Positions 38,855 through 48,160 of a stretch of 64,000 nucleotides of DNA are shown here, one piece after another; the stretch's first letter is position 1; every line of letters begins with the position of its first letter. The notes beneath the pieces were generated by a model. It worked only from the letters and a program-made list of their open reading frames with translations. It did no database searches and had not been told where the DNA came from. Location of the stretch: positions 1 to 64,000 of the forward strand of contig NZ_JBBMFJ010000012.1 in assembly GCF_040096075.1 (NCBI RefSeq), written 5' to 3'. This DNA comes from Brotaphodocola faecis (GTDB taxonomy: Bacteria > Bacillota > Clostridia > Lachnospirales > Lachnospiraceae). Made by a program: the position numbers and the translations under genes.

Positions 38855-39970
38855 GTGGCATTAGAACATGATACACAGGTGCTGGCAAAGCAGATTTTGG
38901 AGGATTTGAAGCCGGAATTGATCCTTCCATCTCCGTATTCTATATGGGATCCCAGCAAAATGAAATTTGAGGTCGCGGGCGTTACAAATCCGCAGTCATT
39001 AGCGGAAATGCAGGCGTTACTGGTAAAGAAAGCATTTACCGTCTCTGATATGTATATTTTACGTGTGATCCGAATGCTTGGGCATGCGGATCTGTTATCA
39101 ATCTGTACAGTACTGGTGGCAGAACGGGAAAAGGAAGAACGAAAGGCTAGGGAAGAAAAGCGGCCGGCGCGTTGTATTCCGAAGTTGGATCGCCGTTCCT
39201 TGAAAGAACGTCTTGATACGTTGGCAATGAGTGGTTTGGTTATTGTTGAAAAGTTTCAAATCAATGAAACCGTATATGCATATTTGAAGAGTGCAAAATC
39301 AGAAGCACACCAAACCCGGCAGATTTATTCGCTTACTGCCCATGCAACATACGCTTTTCGGACCATGTTGGAGGCGGATCAGCAATTAAGATTTGATTCA
39401 AAAACAATATGGCTTAATGAAATGACGAAGATTGAGCGGGCCAATGCTGGGTTACTTGCGGCGGTTTTTCTGAAGCAGAAGTACATGTCAAAATATATTT
39501 TTTCCTATCGTCTGAAGAATGTGAAAGGGATAGAGGAATTACCGGCAATTATTGATTTTAAGAAAGAAGGGGTTATGCCCACTCGCCTGGTAATCTTCGC
39601 GGTCAATTTTTATACGAATGAGAGGATCGTAACCGAAAAAGATCATTCGTATTATATAAACTCAAAGGTTAGGGGATTTTGTACAGCTCTGCGTGCAGTA
39701 ATCCATGAGACTACAGGAAATGGATCTACGTTTGCAGCCATCATATGTGAAGATGCTAAAGGCATACAAAAAGTAATTTCGATGATCCAGAGCATTGATG
39801 AGCCTTTGATGAAGCATTGTGTTTTTACGACAGGGACAGTATTGATATCAAGGAGTGCGCTTTCAAAGGCAGATGTTTTGCCAGGATGTTTTGTAGAGCC
39901 GGTATTTAACACGGAAAAGGCGCGGTGGCAGATTGTTGGAGCAACAGGTTTTTATTTCCTGGAAGCATAA
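38855..39970 (+). CDS. Possible winged-helix DNA-binding or replication protein
   Basis: GTG start after GCAGGGGGAAACG. The 371-aa product has a basic helical segment (REKEERKAREEKRPARCIPK) followed by a probable winged helix (DRRSLKERLDTLAMSGLVIV, EKFQINETVYAYL, IYSLTAHATYAF). The C-terminal half is mixed (LVIFAVNFYTNERIVTEKDH, CEDAKGIQKVISMIQSID) and resembles the layout of replication-relaxation proteins of Bacillota plasmids, though I cannot confirm this. Inverted repeats immediately upstream fit a self-regulated or initiator role. Confidence 0.5.
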   Translation: MALEHDTQVLAKQILEDLKPELILPSPYSIWDPSKMKFEVAGVTNPQSLAEMQALLVKKAFTVSDMYILRVIRMLGHADLLSICTVLVAEREKEERKAREEKRPARCIPKLDRRSLKERLDTLAMSGLVIVEKFQINETVYAYLKSAKSEAHQTRQIYSLTAHATYAFRTMLEADQQLRFDSKTIWLNEMTKIERANAGLLAAVFLKQKYMSKYIFSYRLKNVKGIEELPAIIDFKKEGVMPTRLVIFAVNFYTNERIVTEKDHSYYINSKVRGFCTALRAVIHETTGNGSTFAAIICEDAKGIQKVISMIQSIDEPLMKHCVFTTGTVLISRSALSKADVLPGCFVEPVFNTEKARWQIVGATGFYFLEA

Positions 39971-40018
39971 GAAGGGAGGAAGTAGACTGCCTGGCAGCGG
40001 ACTTAGGCAGGAAATCAT

Positions 40019-40327
40019 ATGGCAAAAATAATGAAGGACACAGCACAAGAGCAGGCGCTTTTAGAAGTGGCCGATCTGCTCCAGCAGCTTAAAACATTGG
40101 ATAACAGTACTAAAAATCCAGAATCTTCACTGAGTTGTACCCATCGCGTTGGCAGTGGACGAATGCAGCGCCTTCCAATTCCTGAAAACTATCTGGTTAG
40201 TATGATTGCAACTGTTCAGGCTGATCTGCAGAAGAAAATAAACAGCCTTTGTAAAAAATATCGCATTGAACTGGAAGCTGATGAGGCAGCATTGATGGGA
40301 ACGGGAATTGGAGATGAGATTGAGTAA
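40019..40327 (+). CDS. Small hypothetical protein (102 aa)
   Basis: A soluble 102-aa product: helical N-terminus (AQEQALLEVADLLQQLKTLD), a central RVGSGRMQRLPIPENYLVS, and a second helix (ADLQKKINSLCKKYRIELEA). No family recognised. It follows the winged-helix-like gene by 48 bp and may be co-transcribed with it. The ribosome binding site (CAGGAAATCAT) is moderate. Confidence 0.6.
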   Translation: MAKIMKDTAQEQALLEVADLLQQLKTLDNSTKNPESSLSCTHRVGSGRMQRLPIPENYLVSMIATVQADLQKKINSLCKKYRIELEADEAALMGTGIGDEIE

Positions 40328-40501
40328 TTCACCTGCTATAGCCTGCAGTTTCGACTATAGCGGCTGGCTTTGGGAAAGACCGTAGTGGCTGATCTTAGCC
40401 AGTGAGAGAAGCTGAAAAGACTAAAGGGTAAGAATTCATATGTCATTTTTGAAATTGCTGCAGAAAAACCGAATTTATTGATCGAATAGTGGAGATTTGC
40501 A

Positions 40502-42640
40502 ATGAATAAAAGAAAATCAATGAGCCGTTATGCCTTCTTGCTTTTGGGAATTGTGATTATGTCGGAACCGGTCCTGTCTTATGGATATACGATAAAACAA
40601 CCGATGGAATTAGAGCTTTCTTCATATGGAAATGCTTTAGGGGATACAGGCCAGAATGCAATAGAGGAAGCTAGTCCGCGGGAAATGGTATCCTGGAAGG
40701 TTTATTTTGTAGATGAAGAGAGCCGACAAATCCAGTTATCCGCAATGCGCAGTGGAACGATTTTAGAGGGTGAGGAACTGGTTATACCATATGCGAACAG
40801 CCTGATTGTTAATGGACACCGATGGCTGGCGAATGAAGATTCACCATATCGGGTAAATGTATATGGGCCGGGTGAAAAAATAATCTATATTACTTATTCG
40901 GATGAAGGACCTGTCGTGGATGTAGACGATCCAGAGGCGTCGGAACGGGAACGCTTTGAAATGTATCTTGAAAGGGCTAAAAAAGCGGATGCGGCAATCA
41001 CTGGAAAAGAAGCAGGGGAGATTCTGGATGACCAGATTATTTGTGAAAGCAACGCCAAATGTTCTTATCGTCTGCGCAGCCTGTCTGCACAGATAAAAAA
41101 TACGGCTGCCACTCCTGTTTATGTGATTGCAAAAGACTGTGCGGCAACAGGGATAATTTTGAAGGAATTATATAGTACTTCTGTGGAGTACAGCGCAAAT
41201 CTTCTGGACACGATTCAGCTGGATGGAGCGGAATATAGAATTTATGTGTTTCTTGTGAATAAAAAATTTGGGGAAACTTGCAGCCATAACTGGAAACTGG
41301 AGAAGCGAACAGAAGCAACATGCCTGTCATCAGGGTCAGAGAAATATGTTTGCAGTATCTGCAGTAAGACAGAAGTAAAAACGTTACCGGCCCTGGGGCA
41401 TGTGGATGAAAATGGTGACTCATTATGTGACAGGTGTGGTAAGCGTACAGAGGAACAGAATAGCGGAGACCGGATCACGGCAACGTATAGGCCATCCCAG
41501 AGTGAATATCAGATGCAGTTTGTCTGTGTGAGTGAAAGCTTCCAGAATGGCTACCTTTACATTTCAGACACGGGAATACCGGCAAGTGAATTTGGAGGTT
41601 ATGGATCACTTGATTATATGCTTTCTAATCCCTACCAGGCTTTTGTCGGTACATTTGCGGATTGTTTCAGCATTACAGGGCAGGCACTGATGCCGATTGA
41701 TGCGGATGGCGCACTTGCGTATGCAGCTATTCTGTCAAAGGAAGAAGTGCTTGCATACCGAGGACAGATAGAGGGTGATTACATTACAAGAACCGTAGAA
41801 AATGGACAACTTGTGGTTGTGCATGAGAATGGATCAACAAGTCTCGTGACACCTACGGATGATATGCTGCTTCGCCCGGCTGTAGTACTCAGTGCTCCGG
41901 ATGCCGGTACCGCGGACCCAATCTATTGGTCAGTGGGAGATGTGCAGAAAGTAGTGATTGATCAGAAGACCTACGAATTTTGGTGTGTAGATACCAATTA
42001 TTACGATAAATCTGAAAATCATCAGAAACTGGCATTATTCCTTTGCGATGATGTGATTCCGGCAAATTATGGGAGTGAGTATTCCTATTTACCAGATGAA
42101 GCGGGCACTATGAGTCAGGTATTTCATCCGGGGCCAGTAGTAAATTTTGGTGATGAAAGTGATTATAAGTATTCAAAGATACATAACTGGCTGAGTGAGC
42201 ATCAAAATAGCATTTTTCAGAGCTTTAACTGCCAGATTGGTGTAGACAGTGCATTTACCGGAAGTACCGGCAAGGGGCGGTTTGGTGAATTAAGTGACCA
42301 GGATTTGACTGTACATAGTATTGGATATCAGAGATTGACAGCCAGACTTTTTAGCTTGTCGGTGGAAGAGGCATTAAAGTATAAAAACTATCTTTGGAAA
42401 TTTGGCGATACAGATTCGGATAATTCAGAATCTGTAACGGATAATTTCTGCAATGGATATTGGCTGCGTTCTCCTATGGGGAATACAGATGCTGACAGTG
42501 GATATGCCTATATTGTGGATCTGGTCAATGGAATGATCCGGCCGGAGGCAGTGAAACCGGATGGCAGCAGTACGGACGAGGAGTTAAGGGTAACTACCTC
42601 GATTGGCGTAAGACCAGCCTTTGCGGTACCGCAGGGATGA
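40502..42640 (+). CDS. Secreted surface protein with DUF6273 domain
   Basis: The 712-aa product has a signal peptide (YAFLLLGIVIMSEPVLSYG). Next come a strand-rich domain (WKVYFVDEESRQIQLSA), a helical stretch, then a cysteine-bearing repeat module near residues 255-320 (CSHNWKLEKRTEATCLSSGS, YVCSICSKTEVKTLPALGH, SLCDRCGKRT). The C-terminal 240 residues form a DUF6273 domain, recognised by FCNGYWLRSP and the end TTSIGVRPAFAVPQ. No LPXTG or anchor repeat is visible, so attachment is unclear. GTGGAGATTTGCA precedes the ATG. It opens the surface-protein block. Confidence 0.78.
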   Translation: MNKRKSMSRYAFLLLGIVIMSEPVLSYGYTIKQPMELELSSYGNALGDTGQNAIEEASPREMVSWKVYFVDEESRQIQLSAMRSGTILEGEELVIPYANSLIVNGHRWLANEDSPYRVNVYGPGEKIIYITYSDEGPVVDVDDPEASERERFEMYLERAKKADAAITGKEAGEILDDQIICESNAKCSYRLRSLSAQIKNTAATPVYVIAKDCAATGIILKELYSTSVEYSANLLDTIQLDGAEYRIYVFLVNKKFGETCSHNWKLEKRTEATCLSSGSEKYVCSICSKTEVKTLPALGHVDENGDSLCDRCGKRTEEQNSGDRITATYRPSQSEYQMQFVCVSESFQNGYLYISDTGIPASEFGGYGSLDYMLSNPYQAFVGTFADCFSITGQALMPIDADGALAYAAILSKEEVLAYRGQIEGDYITRTVENGQLVVVHENGSTSLVTPTDDMLLRPAVVLSAPDAGTADPIYWSVGDVQKVVIDQKTYEFWCVDTNYYDKSENHQKLALFLCDDVIPANYGSEYSYLPDEAGTMSQVFHPGPVVNFGDESDYKYSKIHNWLSEHQNSIFQSFNCQIGVDSAFTGSTGKGRFGELSDQDLTVHSIGYQRLTARLFSLSVEEALKYKNYLWKFGDTDSDNSESVTDNFCNGYWLRSPMGNTDADSGYAYIVDLVNGMIRPEAVKPDGSSTDEELRVTTSIGVRPAFAVPQG

Positions 42641-42668
42641 TCATAGAAAATTAGTAGGAGGAATTTGA

Positions 42669-43430
42669 ATGAGGAAACGAGGCGTTGTGATCTTAATGGC
42701 AGCTGCACTTACCGCTTCTGTTCCGGCAACCGCGCTGGCTGATCAGTTTGCCGGTCAGATAGCTTTGAATGGGGAGGCTGCTTCGGAAGATGTTGCTGAT
42801 GAAGACAGTCAGGTGGACATGGATCAGACAGAAGAAGCTGATGATGAAGACCATGAAAAGTCGGAGGACACGGATTTGAAGGGCACGGATGAGGCAGAAG
42901 CAGGAACGGAAGAATCTAATCCAGAAGAATCGGAACCAGAAGAGTCAGAGGAAGAGGTAAAGGAAGCGGAAAAATCTGATGAGAGCGGTGAATCAGAAAA
43001 TGAGGATGCTGACTCAGCGGAAATGGAATCGAAAGAAGATGAGTTGGAGGACGAGGACACAGAAGAAACCGAAGAGGAGAAGATAGTGGATGAGACAGAG
43101 CTGGAGGATGAACTCCAGAAAGAACCGTCAAAAGCGCCAGAAGAGGAATCCGGGGATATGCCGGAAATCGGAACGGAAGAATTTACAGCATGGTTTAAGA
43201 AAAACTGTAAAGAAGATTTTTTATGGGAGATGCTGGCAGAGCATGTAGAGGATGACACATTTTTTACCTGGGCGGTAGAACACGATAAGCTGTATTATAA
43301 AGCGTTTAAATCCTATCAGAAGATCCTGGAGAAAGACGGGCAGCCAGATGAAAAAATATCTTCCGAGGTAGATGCAGAAACAGAAGAGAACATGGCCGTA
43401 CTGGATGAAGAGGTGGAGGAACTGACATGA
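42669..43430 (+). CDS. Secreted acidic protein sharing a domain with the next gene
   Basis: The 253-aa product has a signal peptide (VVILMAAALTASVPATALA), a Glu/Asp-rich low-complexity region of about 120 residues, and a C-terminal domain EIGTEEFTAWFKKNC, DFLWEMLAEHVEDDTFFTW, YYKAFKSYQKILEK. That domain aligns with residues 50-105 of the next gene's product. TAGGAGGAATTTGA precedes the ATG, and the stop overlaps the next ATG (ATGA), so the two proteins are made together. Function unknown. Confidence 0.75.
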   Translation: MRKRGVVILMAAALTASVPATALADQFAGQIALNGEAASEDVADEDSQVDMDQTEEADDEDHEKSEDTDLKGTDEAEAGTEESNPEESEPEESEEEVKEAEKSDESGESENEDADSAEMESKEDELEDEDTEETEEEKIVDETELEDELQKEPSKAPEEESGDMPEIGTEEFTAWFKKNCKEDFLWEMLAEHVEDDTFFTWAVEHDKLYYKAFKSYQKILEKDGQPDEKISSEVDAETEENMAVLDEEVEELT

Positions 43431-46400
43431 AAAAACGTAGATATCGAAGACTGTTTGCGGTGTTGACTGCTGCGATGTTCAGTGCCTGCAATGTTTCTAC
43501 CGCGCTTGCGATGCCACTGCAGGAACTCACGGAAGATTATCAGGACTTCAATACAAAGCTGGTTGAAGAGAGTCGGCCGAAGGATATTGGCAGTGATGCA
43601 TTTTCAGAGTGGTTTTTTACATATTTGGAAGAAGAAACTCTGTGGGACTGGTTTTACGGTGTTATGGAGGATGATACCAACGAAAATTACAGCGCACTGT
43701 ATTCCTGGTATGAAAAAAATCAGGAACAGATTGCAAAGCAGTTGGGGACAAATGCCCCGGCACTTATGGCGAGCAGCGTAGGTGATCTTTGGAATAACTG
43801 GATCGATGGAAATTTTGATCTTACCGGAGACGGAACGGAGAGCAATCCGTATCAGATTGAAGATCTGGAGGATCTGATGATCATGACACAGGCGATTGCA
43901 GCCGGTACAGGTAATTATGATACTGCCCATTATCGGTTAATGGATGATATTGATCTTTCCTTTACCATTAATAATGGAAACTGGAACCCGATTGGTTGGT
44001 ATCAGAATACAGCACAGTTATCAGGTAATGTATCCAATAGTTTTAAAGGTACTTTTGACGGAGATGGCCATACAATCAGTGGCCTGAAAATTGTAAATAT
44101 TTCAAAAAATCTTCAGAATGTTGGCCTTTTTGGAGTCCTGGATGGCGCGGTTGTAAAAAATCTGGCCATCGAAGATGCCCGTGTATATGGATATAACCAT
44201 GTTGGTATTCTGGCCGGCCAGATAAAAGGAGAGTCTGTGATCACGGACGTGACAGTTGAAGGAACGGCGGCTGCCAACACATCGTCTGGTGGATATGCTT
44301 CTGATGCAGCAGTAGGCGGTCTGGTTGGAAAAATTTCCGGAAGCAATTCTGGTTCCAGGGCTACGATCGAAAATGTAACAGCAACCGTGAATACAGTGAA
44401 CCTCGGCGCCACCAGTAAAACGGGCGGTATTGCTGGTGAAGTGAGCAATACCTATATTGTTGATACCAGCGTATCCGCGACCGGAAATAATATCCTGGGA
44501 AGATATTATGTAGGCGGTATTGTCGGCGCAATGAGCAGCGGTACATCCATTTATAATGTGTCTGTGGACGGAACAATTGGCGGAAACGGTGCCTACGCGG
44601 TAGGCGGTATCACTGGTTATTATGAAGGCGGAGAAATTGTTGTTGCTCGTATGTTCGGAGAGATCGGAAAGACAAATGCAGGGACAGCAAGAGAAGGCAT
44701 CTTTATTGGTACCCGCAAAGATTCCGTTGATATGAAATATGGCACAACCTCCGGGAAGAACCTGGCGTACTGGTTCACGACTGCGGCCAATAAGACCAAG
44801 GCGATTGTCGGAAGTGGAAAATCATCGGATACAACGGTTACCGATGCGGCCCATATTGGATACTGGAATGATAATGAAGTTCACTACTATTTGAAAAATG
44901 GTGCTAATGAAACTTATGATGCCAGCAGATATTTCTACGAAGAACTGGAAGACGGAATCCGCAATATTGTAGTCATCAGGCTGGACCGGGATTTTACGGT
45001 AGCTGATTACGAGAATGGCCTGCCATTTTCCATTGATCATTATGCACCGGGAACGTATGGGCAGCCGGTGAAAGGCTATTTATTATCGGTTAGCCGTGTA
45101 GATGTAGCAAATTCCAATGGCACGTTTGATCAGGATGTGGCTACTTTTACGGCATATCCGGGAGGTGCCAACAGTTTTTACCGGATCATCGATAAAGATA
45201 GTTCTGCTGCTGTCAGACCGGGAGAAACGGTTCATGTAACGACCGCGGCTAAGAATACAAATGGAAGCATTTATCAGATGGTAACGGATGAAAATGAACC
45301 TGGCGGCGTAAAGCCACCAACCTATACGGATGAGGACGGAAATCCGCAGGATATGACGTATCAGACCGGTGGAGGATATACGTTTGAAATGCCAGAGCAT
45401 AGCACAGAGCTGGATGTAGAGTACATCAGAACAACCTCAAAACTTTCCATGGATCCGGCCAATGTGACGTTCCATGTGGTACAGACACGGACCGGGGATC
45501 GGAAAAATCCAACGGTGCAGACAGTAGTATTGGATGGCAACAACAATCAGCTTGCAACGTATACCGGAAATGATCTTTCCGCGATCAATGTTAATCCGGT
45601 TACGGTAAATGCCGTACATAATGATACCGGAGCAAGTACGGATAAAACACACAGCTGGAGCATTGACGATTCTGATCTTGTGGTAAATGCATCCGATGCA
45701 GGTTATGTGGAGACGGCTGCAAAGATCAAACCGAATATGGCCGGCAGTTGGATCAATGGCCTGTTAAATAAAGCGGTAAAAGCGCAGCAGGATAACAATT
45801 ACTTAAGTGCAATTCCGGCCACGGTAACCAGCAAAAATGCAATTTTGACAGCTTCAACCAATGCGGACACCTCACCGGATCATAAATCTGTTTACGGAAA
45901 TGTGACCGTTACGGTTGATTTTAAGATTGTGGATGAGACAACGCTCCGCGTTGAGGGAGTGGAATTAAACAAGAACAATATTACCTATACCATTACCAGA
46001 AAACTCACTGGAGACCGGAAAAATCCGACAGAAACCATTTTTGCAGATGAACCGCAGATCTTGGCGGCAAGTCTCAGACCGGCCCAGAGTTTTACCCAGA
46101 ATGTACGTTGGGAAGATGAGAATCCGAAACAGTATTTAAAGATCACTCCACAGGGAAGCTTTGAGCATGAGCTGAAGGTGGAAGCAAAGTATGATCCGAA
46201 TGGTGCTGATAACCCTGCATGGATCCAGAACGTCATCAATGCAGATAATCAGAAGCGGGATGTGGATCCTTATGAGAAGCTCTCCGGAACAGCAACGCAG
46301 ATAGAGCATGTGACCGTTACCAGTGAAGATGCGACGAACGGACACCAGACAGCAGACTGCGAGGTAACGTTGAAATTTGTCACTGTGGATGAGACCGTCA

Positions 46401-47635
46401 TTCACCCGGAAAGTGTTCAGATGGGCCAGAAGCAGATGAAATTTGATCTTGTGGCAACCAAAGAGGGTGATGTTAATTCAGCAGTGAAAACGCGGACTGG
46501 ATTTGAGCCGGTACAGCTTAGTTGTACTGTATTGCCGGATTGCAATTCCGATGCTTTACATACGCCATATAACCGTGAGGTGATTTGGTCCGTATCGGAT
46601 ACGGATGTGGCAAGTATTTCCCAGACCGGTCTTCTGACACCGAATCCAAATGCACAGTGGATTAAGGATGCTGAGCATGTAGCGCCGTATACCGGAACCA
46701 AGACGATCAAAGCGATTGCGACAACCGTTGACGGTCAGAAGGTGGGAGAAACCACGGTGGTTTTAAATTATGCTGCAAGATGTATTGAGATGCCGGAAAC
46801 AGAAACTCTGGATCTGGTGCTCACGATGACTGGAAGAAGAAACGCTCCAACCTATACGTTTGGTGATATGCCGGAGAAACAGGTGATTGCAACAACATAT
46901 CAGGAAAAACGACTGATTACTTACAGTTCTTCTAATTCGTCTGTGTTGCAGGTATCTGCCGATGGAACGATCCGGCCAGTTCAGGATGTTGGTCTGGAAT
47001 GGATCAAAAAGGCATGCGTAAGTCCGTATACGGGAACAATTCAGGCGGTTATTACCGGAACGGATGCGACAGGTTCAGACAGCACCGTTGTGACATTAAA
47101 AATTACAGTATCCGACCAGACAACCTATTCATCATCCTCCAGCGGCGGTGGAGGTGGTGGCGGTGGCGGAAGCCACAGCTCAAAGACAGTGGCCACCTCT
47201 GGAACAAAACCTGCTGTCAGCAGTCTGCCGGAATATGTTGTAAGAGGAACATGGACAGAAAACGAGCAGCACAAATGGATGTTCCGCGATGATACTCGTA
47301 CTTATGCATCGGAATGGGCAGCAATTTATAATCCATATGCGGATAAAACCAAAGGCCAGCAGGAGTATGACTGGTTCCGGTTTGACGAATCCGGTTATAT
47401 GGTGACAGGCTGGTATACAGATGTCGATGGAAACAGATACTATTTGAACCCGGTATCGGATGGTACACAGGGGCGTATGCTAACCGGCTGGTACTGGATC
47501 GACGGAATGTGCTATTACTTTAACCCGGTCTCTGATGGAACCCGAGGAGCAATGAAAAGAAATTGTGAAATTGACGGATATCAGTTAAATGCAGATGGTA
47601 TTTGGGTTGTGAATGGAGTAATCCAGAAAAAATAA
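43427..47635 (+). CDS. Large secreted repeat protein with GLUG and cell-wall-binding repeats
   Basis: The 1402-aa product has a signal peptide (LFAVLTAAMFSACNVSTALA) and the shared domain SDAFSEWFFTYLEEETLWDW near residue 50. From about 120 to 440 follows a beta-helix-like region with GLUG-type repeats (AVGGLVGKIS, TGGIAGEVS, VGGIVGAMS, VGGITGYYEGG). Four Ig-like segments follow, starting near residues 686, 860, 1009 and 1134, several with TGDRKNPT. A Gly/Ser linker (SSSSSGGGGGGGGGSHSS) leads to C-terminal choline-binding-type repeats (GWYTDVDGNRYYLNP, GWYWIDGMCYYFNP). It probably sits on the cell wall as an adhesin. Confidence 0.85.
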   Translation: MKKRRYRRLFAVLTAAMFSACNVSTALAMPLQELTEDYQDFNTKLVEESRPKDIGSDAFSEWFFTYLEEETLWDWFYGVMEDDTNENYSALYSWYEKNQEQIAKQLGTNAPALMASSVGDLWNNWIDGNFDLTGDGTESNPYQIEDLEDLMIMTQAIAAGTGNYDTAHYRLMDDIDLSFTINNGNWNPIGWYQNTAQLSGNVSNSFKGTFDGDGHTISGLKIVNISKNLQNVGLFGVLDGAVVKNLAIEDARVYGYNHVGILAGQIKGESVITDVTVEGTAAANTSSGGYASDAAVGGLVGKISGSNSGSRATIENVTATVNTVNLGATSKTGGIAGEVSNTYIVDTSVSATGNNILGRYYVGGIVGAMSSGTSIYNVSVDGTIGGNGAYAVGGITGYYEGGEIVVARMFGEIGKTNAGTAREGIFIGTRKDSVDMKYGTTSGKNLAYWFTTAANKTKAIVGSGKSSDTTVTDAAHIGYWNDNEVHYYLKNGANETYDASRYFYEELEDGIRNIVVIRLDRDFTVADYENGLPFSIDHYAPGTYGQPVKGYLLSVSRVDVANSNGTFDQDVATFTAYPGGANSFYRIIDKDSSAAVRPGETVHVTTAAKNTNGSIYQMVTDENEPGGVKPPTYTDEDGNPQDMTYQTGGGYTFEMPEHSTELDVEYIRTTSKLSMDPANVTFHVVQTRTGDRKNPTVQTVVLDGNNNQLATYTGNDLSAINVNPVTVNAVHNDTGASTDKTHSWSIDDSDLVVNASDAGYVETAAKIKPNMAGSWINGLLNKAVKAQQDNNYLSAIPATVTSKNAILTASTNADTSPDHKSVYGNVTVTVDFKIVDETTLRVEGVELNKNNITYTITRKLTGDRKNPTETIFADEPQILAASLRPAQSFTQNVRWEDENPKQYLKITPQGSFEHELKVEAKYDPNGADNPAWIQNVINADNQKRDVDPYEKLSGTATQIEHVTVTSEDATNGHQTADCEVTLKFVTVDETVIHPESVQMGQKQMKFDLVATKEGDVNSAVKTRTGFEPVQLSCTVLPDCNSDALHTPYNREVIWSVSDTDVASISQTGLLTPNPNAQWIKDAEHVAPYTGTKTIKAIATTVDGQKVGETTVVLNYAARCIEMPETETLDLVLTMTGRRNAPTYTFGDMPEKQVIATTYQEKRLITYSSSNSSVLQVSADGTIRPVQDVGLEWIKKACVSPYTGTIQAVITGTDATGSDSTVVTLKITVSDQTTYSSSSSGGGGGGGGGSHSSKTVATSGTKPAVSSLPEYVVRGTWTENEQHKWMFRDDTRTYASEWAAIYNPYADKTKGQQEYDWFRFDESGYMVTGWYTDVDGNRYYLNPVSDGTQGRMLTGWYWIDGMCYYFNPVSDGTRGAMKRNCEIDGYQLNADGIWVVNGVIQKK

Positions 47636-47660
47636 ATATACCAGGTGTATTTATTATTTT

Positions 47661-47687
47661 GGTAGTGCCCTGTTACAGGGCACTACC
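47661..47687. other. Perfect 12-bp-stem hairpin
   Basis: ggtagtgccctg and cagggcactacc form a perfect stem around TTA, flanked by T/A pairs on both sides. There is no T-run after it, so it may be an mRNA end stabiliser or processing site between the repeat protein and the next small gene. Confidence 0.6.
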
Positions 47688-47725
47688 ATCAAAAAATAAG
47701 TGACCATACACAGGGGGAGCTGCCA

Positions 47726-47899
47726 TTGGAAAAGCCGGGAAACAAGCAAGATAAAGAGTCCGGAAAGGATTGGAAATTACTTTTTGAATTGTATGAAATT
47801 CTTAAAAAGAGAGTTGATGCCAGGGAAGAAAAAATGCGGGATTATGTAAGAAAAGTTGGCTTGACAGAGAAAGAAAAGAATAAGGATGAGCAGCAATAA
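47726..47899 (+). CDS. Small hypothetical protein (57 aa)
   Basis: A TTG start preceded by CAGGGGGAGCTGCCA opens 57 codons beginning MEKPGNKQDKESGKDWKLLF and ending LTEKEKNKDEQQ. It is highly charged, helical and soluble, with LFELYEILKKRVDAREEKMR as its central helix. No family recognised. The binding site and helical design support a real gene. Confidence 0.5.
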   Translation: MEKPGNKQDKESGKDWKLLFELYEILKKRVDAREEKMRDYVRKVGLTEKEKNKDEQQ

Positions 47900-48068
47900 C
47901 AATGCAGGGAATCGTATGCTGTCAAAGGGATACGGTTCATTTTCCGCTGGTGCGGTGTGTACTTTGAAAATTGAATAGTATGATAGCAAAAGAATATGCA
48001 GTATGGAGAATTCCCATGCTGCGGAATATGAATAACGTTTCTTGATTATAATTGAAATGCTGGTATCA

Positions 48069-48118
48069 CCGAAAAAATGTTTCGTTTTCCAACTTAACAT
48101 CCGAAAAAATGTTATAAT
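48069..48118 (+). promoter_or_regulatory. Repeated motif and -10 box before the ATPase gene
   Basis: CCGAAAAAATGTT occurs at 48069-48081 and again at 48101-48113, the latter as AACATCCGAAAAAATGTT, an AACAT/ATGTT palindrome running into TATAAT at 48113-48118. It looks like an operator overlapping a promoter; no good -35 box is visible. Confidence 0.5.
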
Positions 48119-48160
48119 AGAATGACGGTGTGGAAAATATGTGTTTTGTATGAGGCTTTT

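Noticed and set aside
42824..43258. 144-codon minus-strand serine-rich frame
   Set aside because: It is the complement of the Glu/Asp-rich low-complexity coding region; GAA/GAG codons read backwards give serine.
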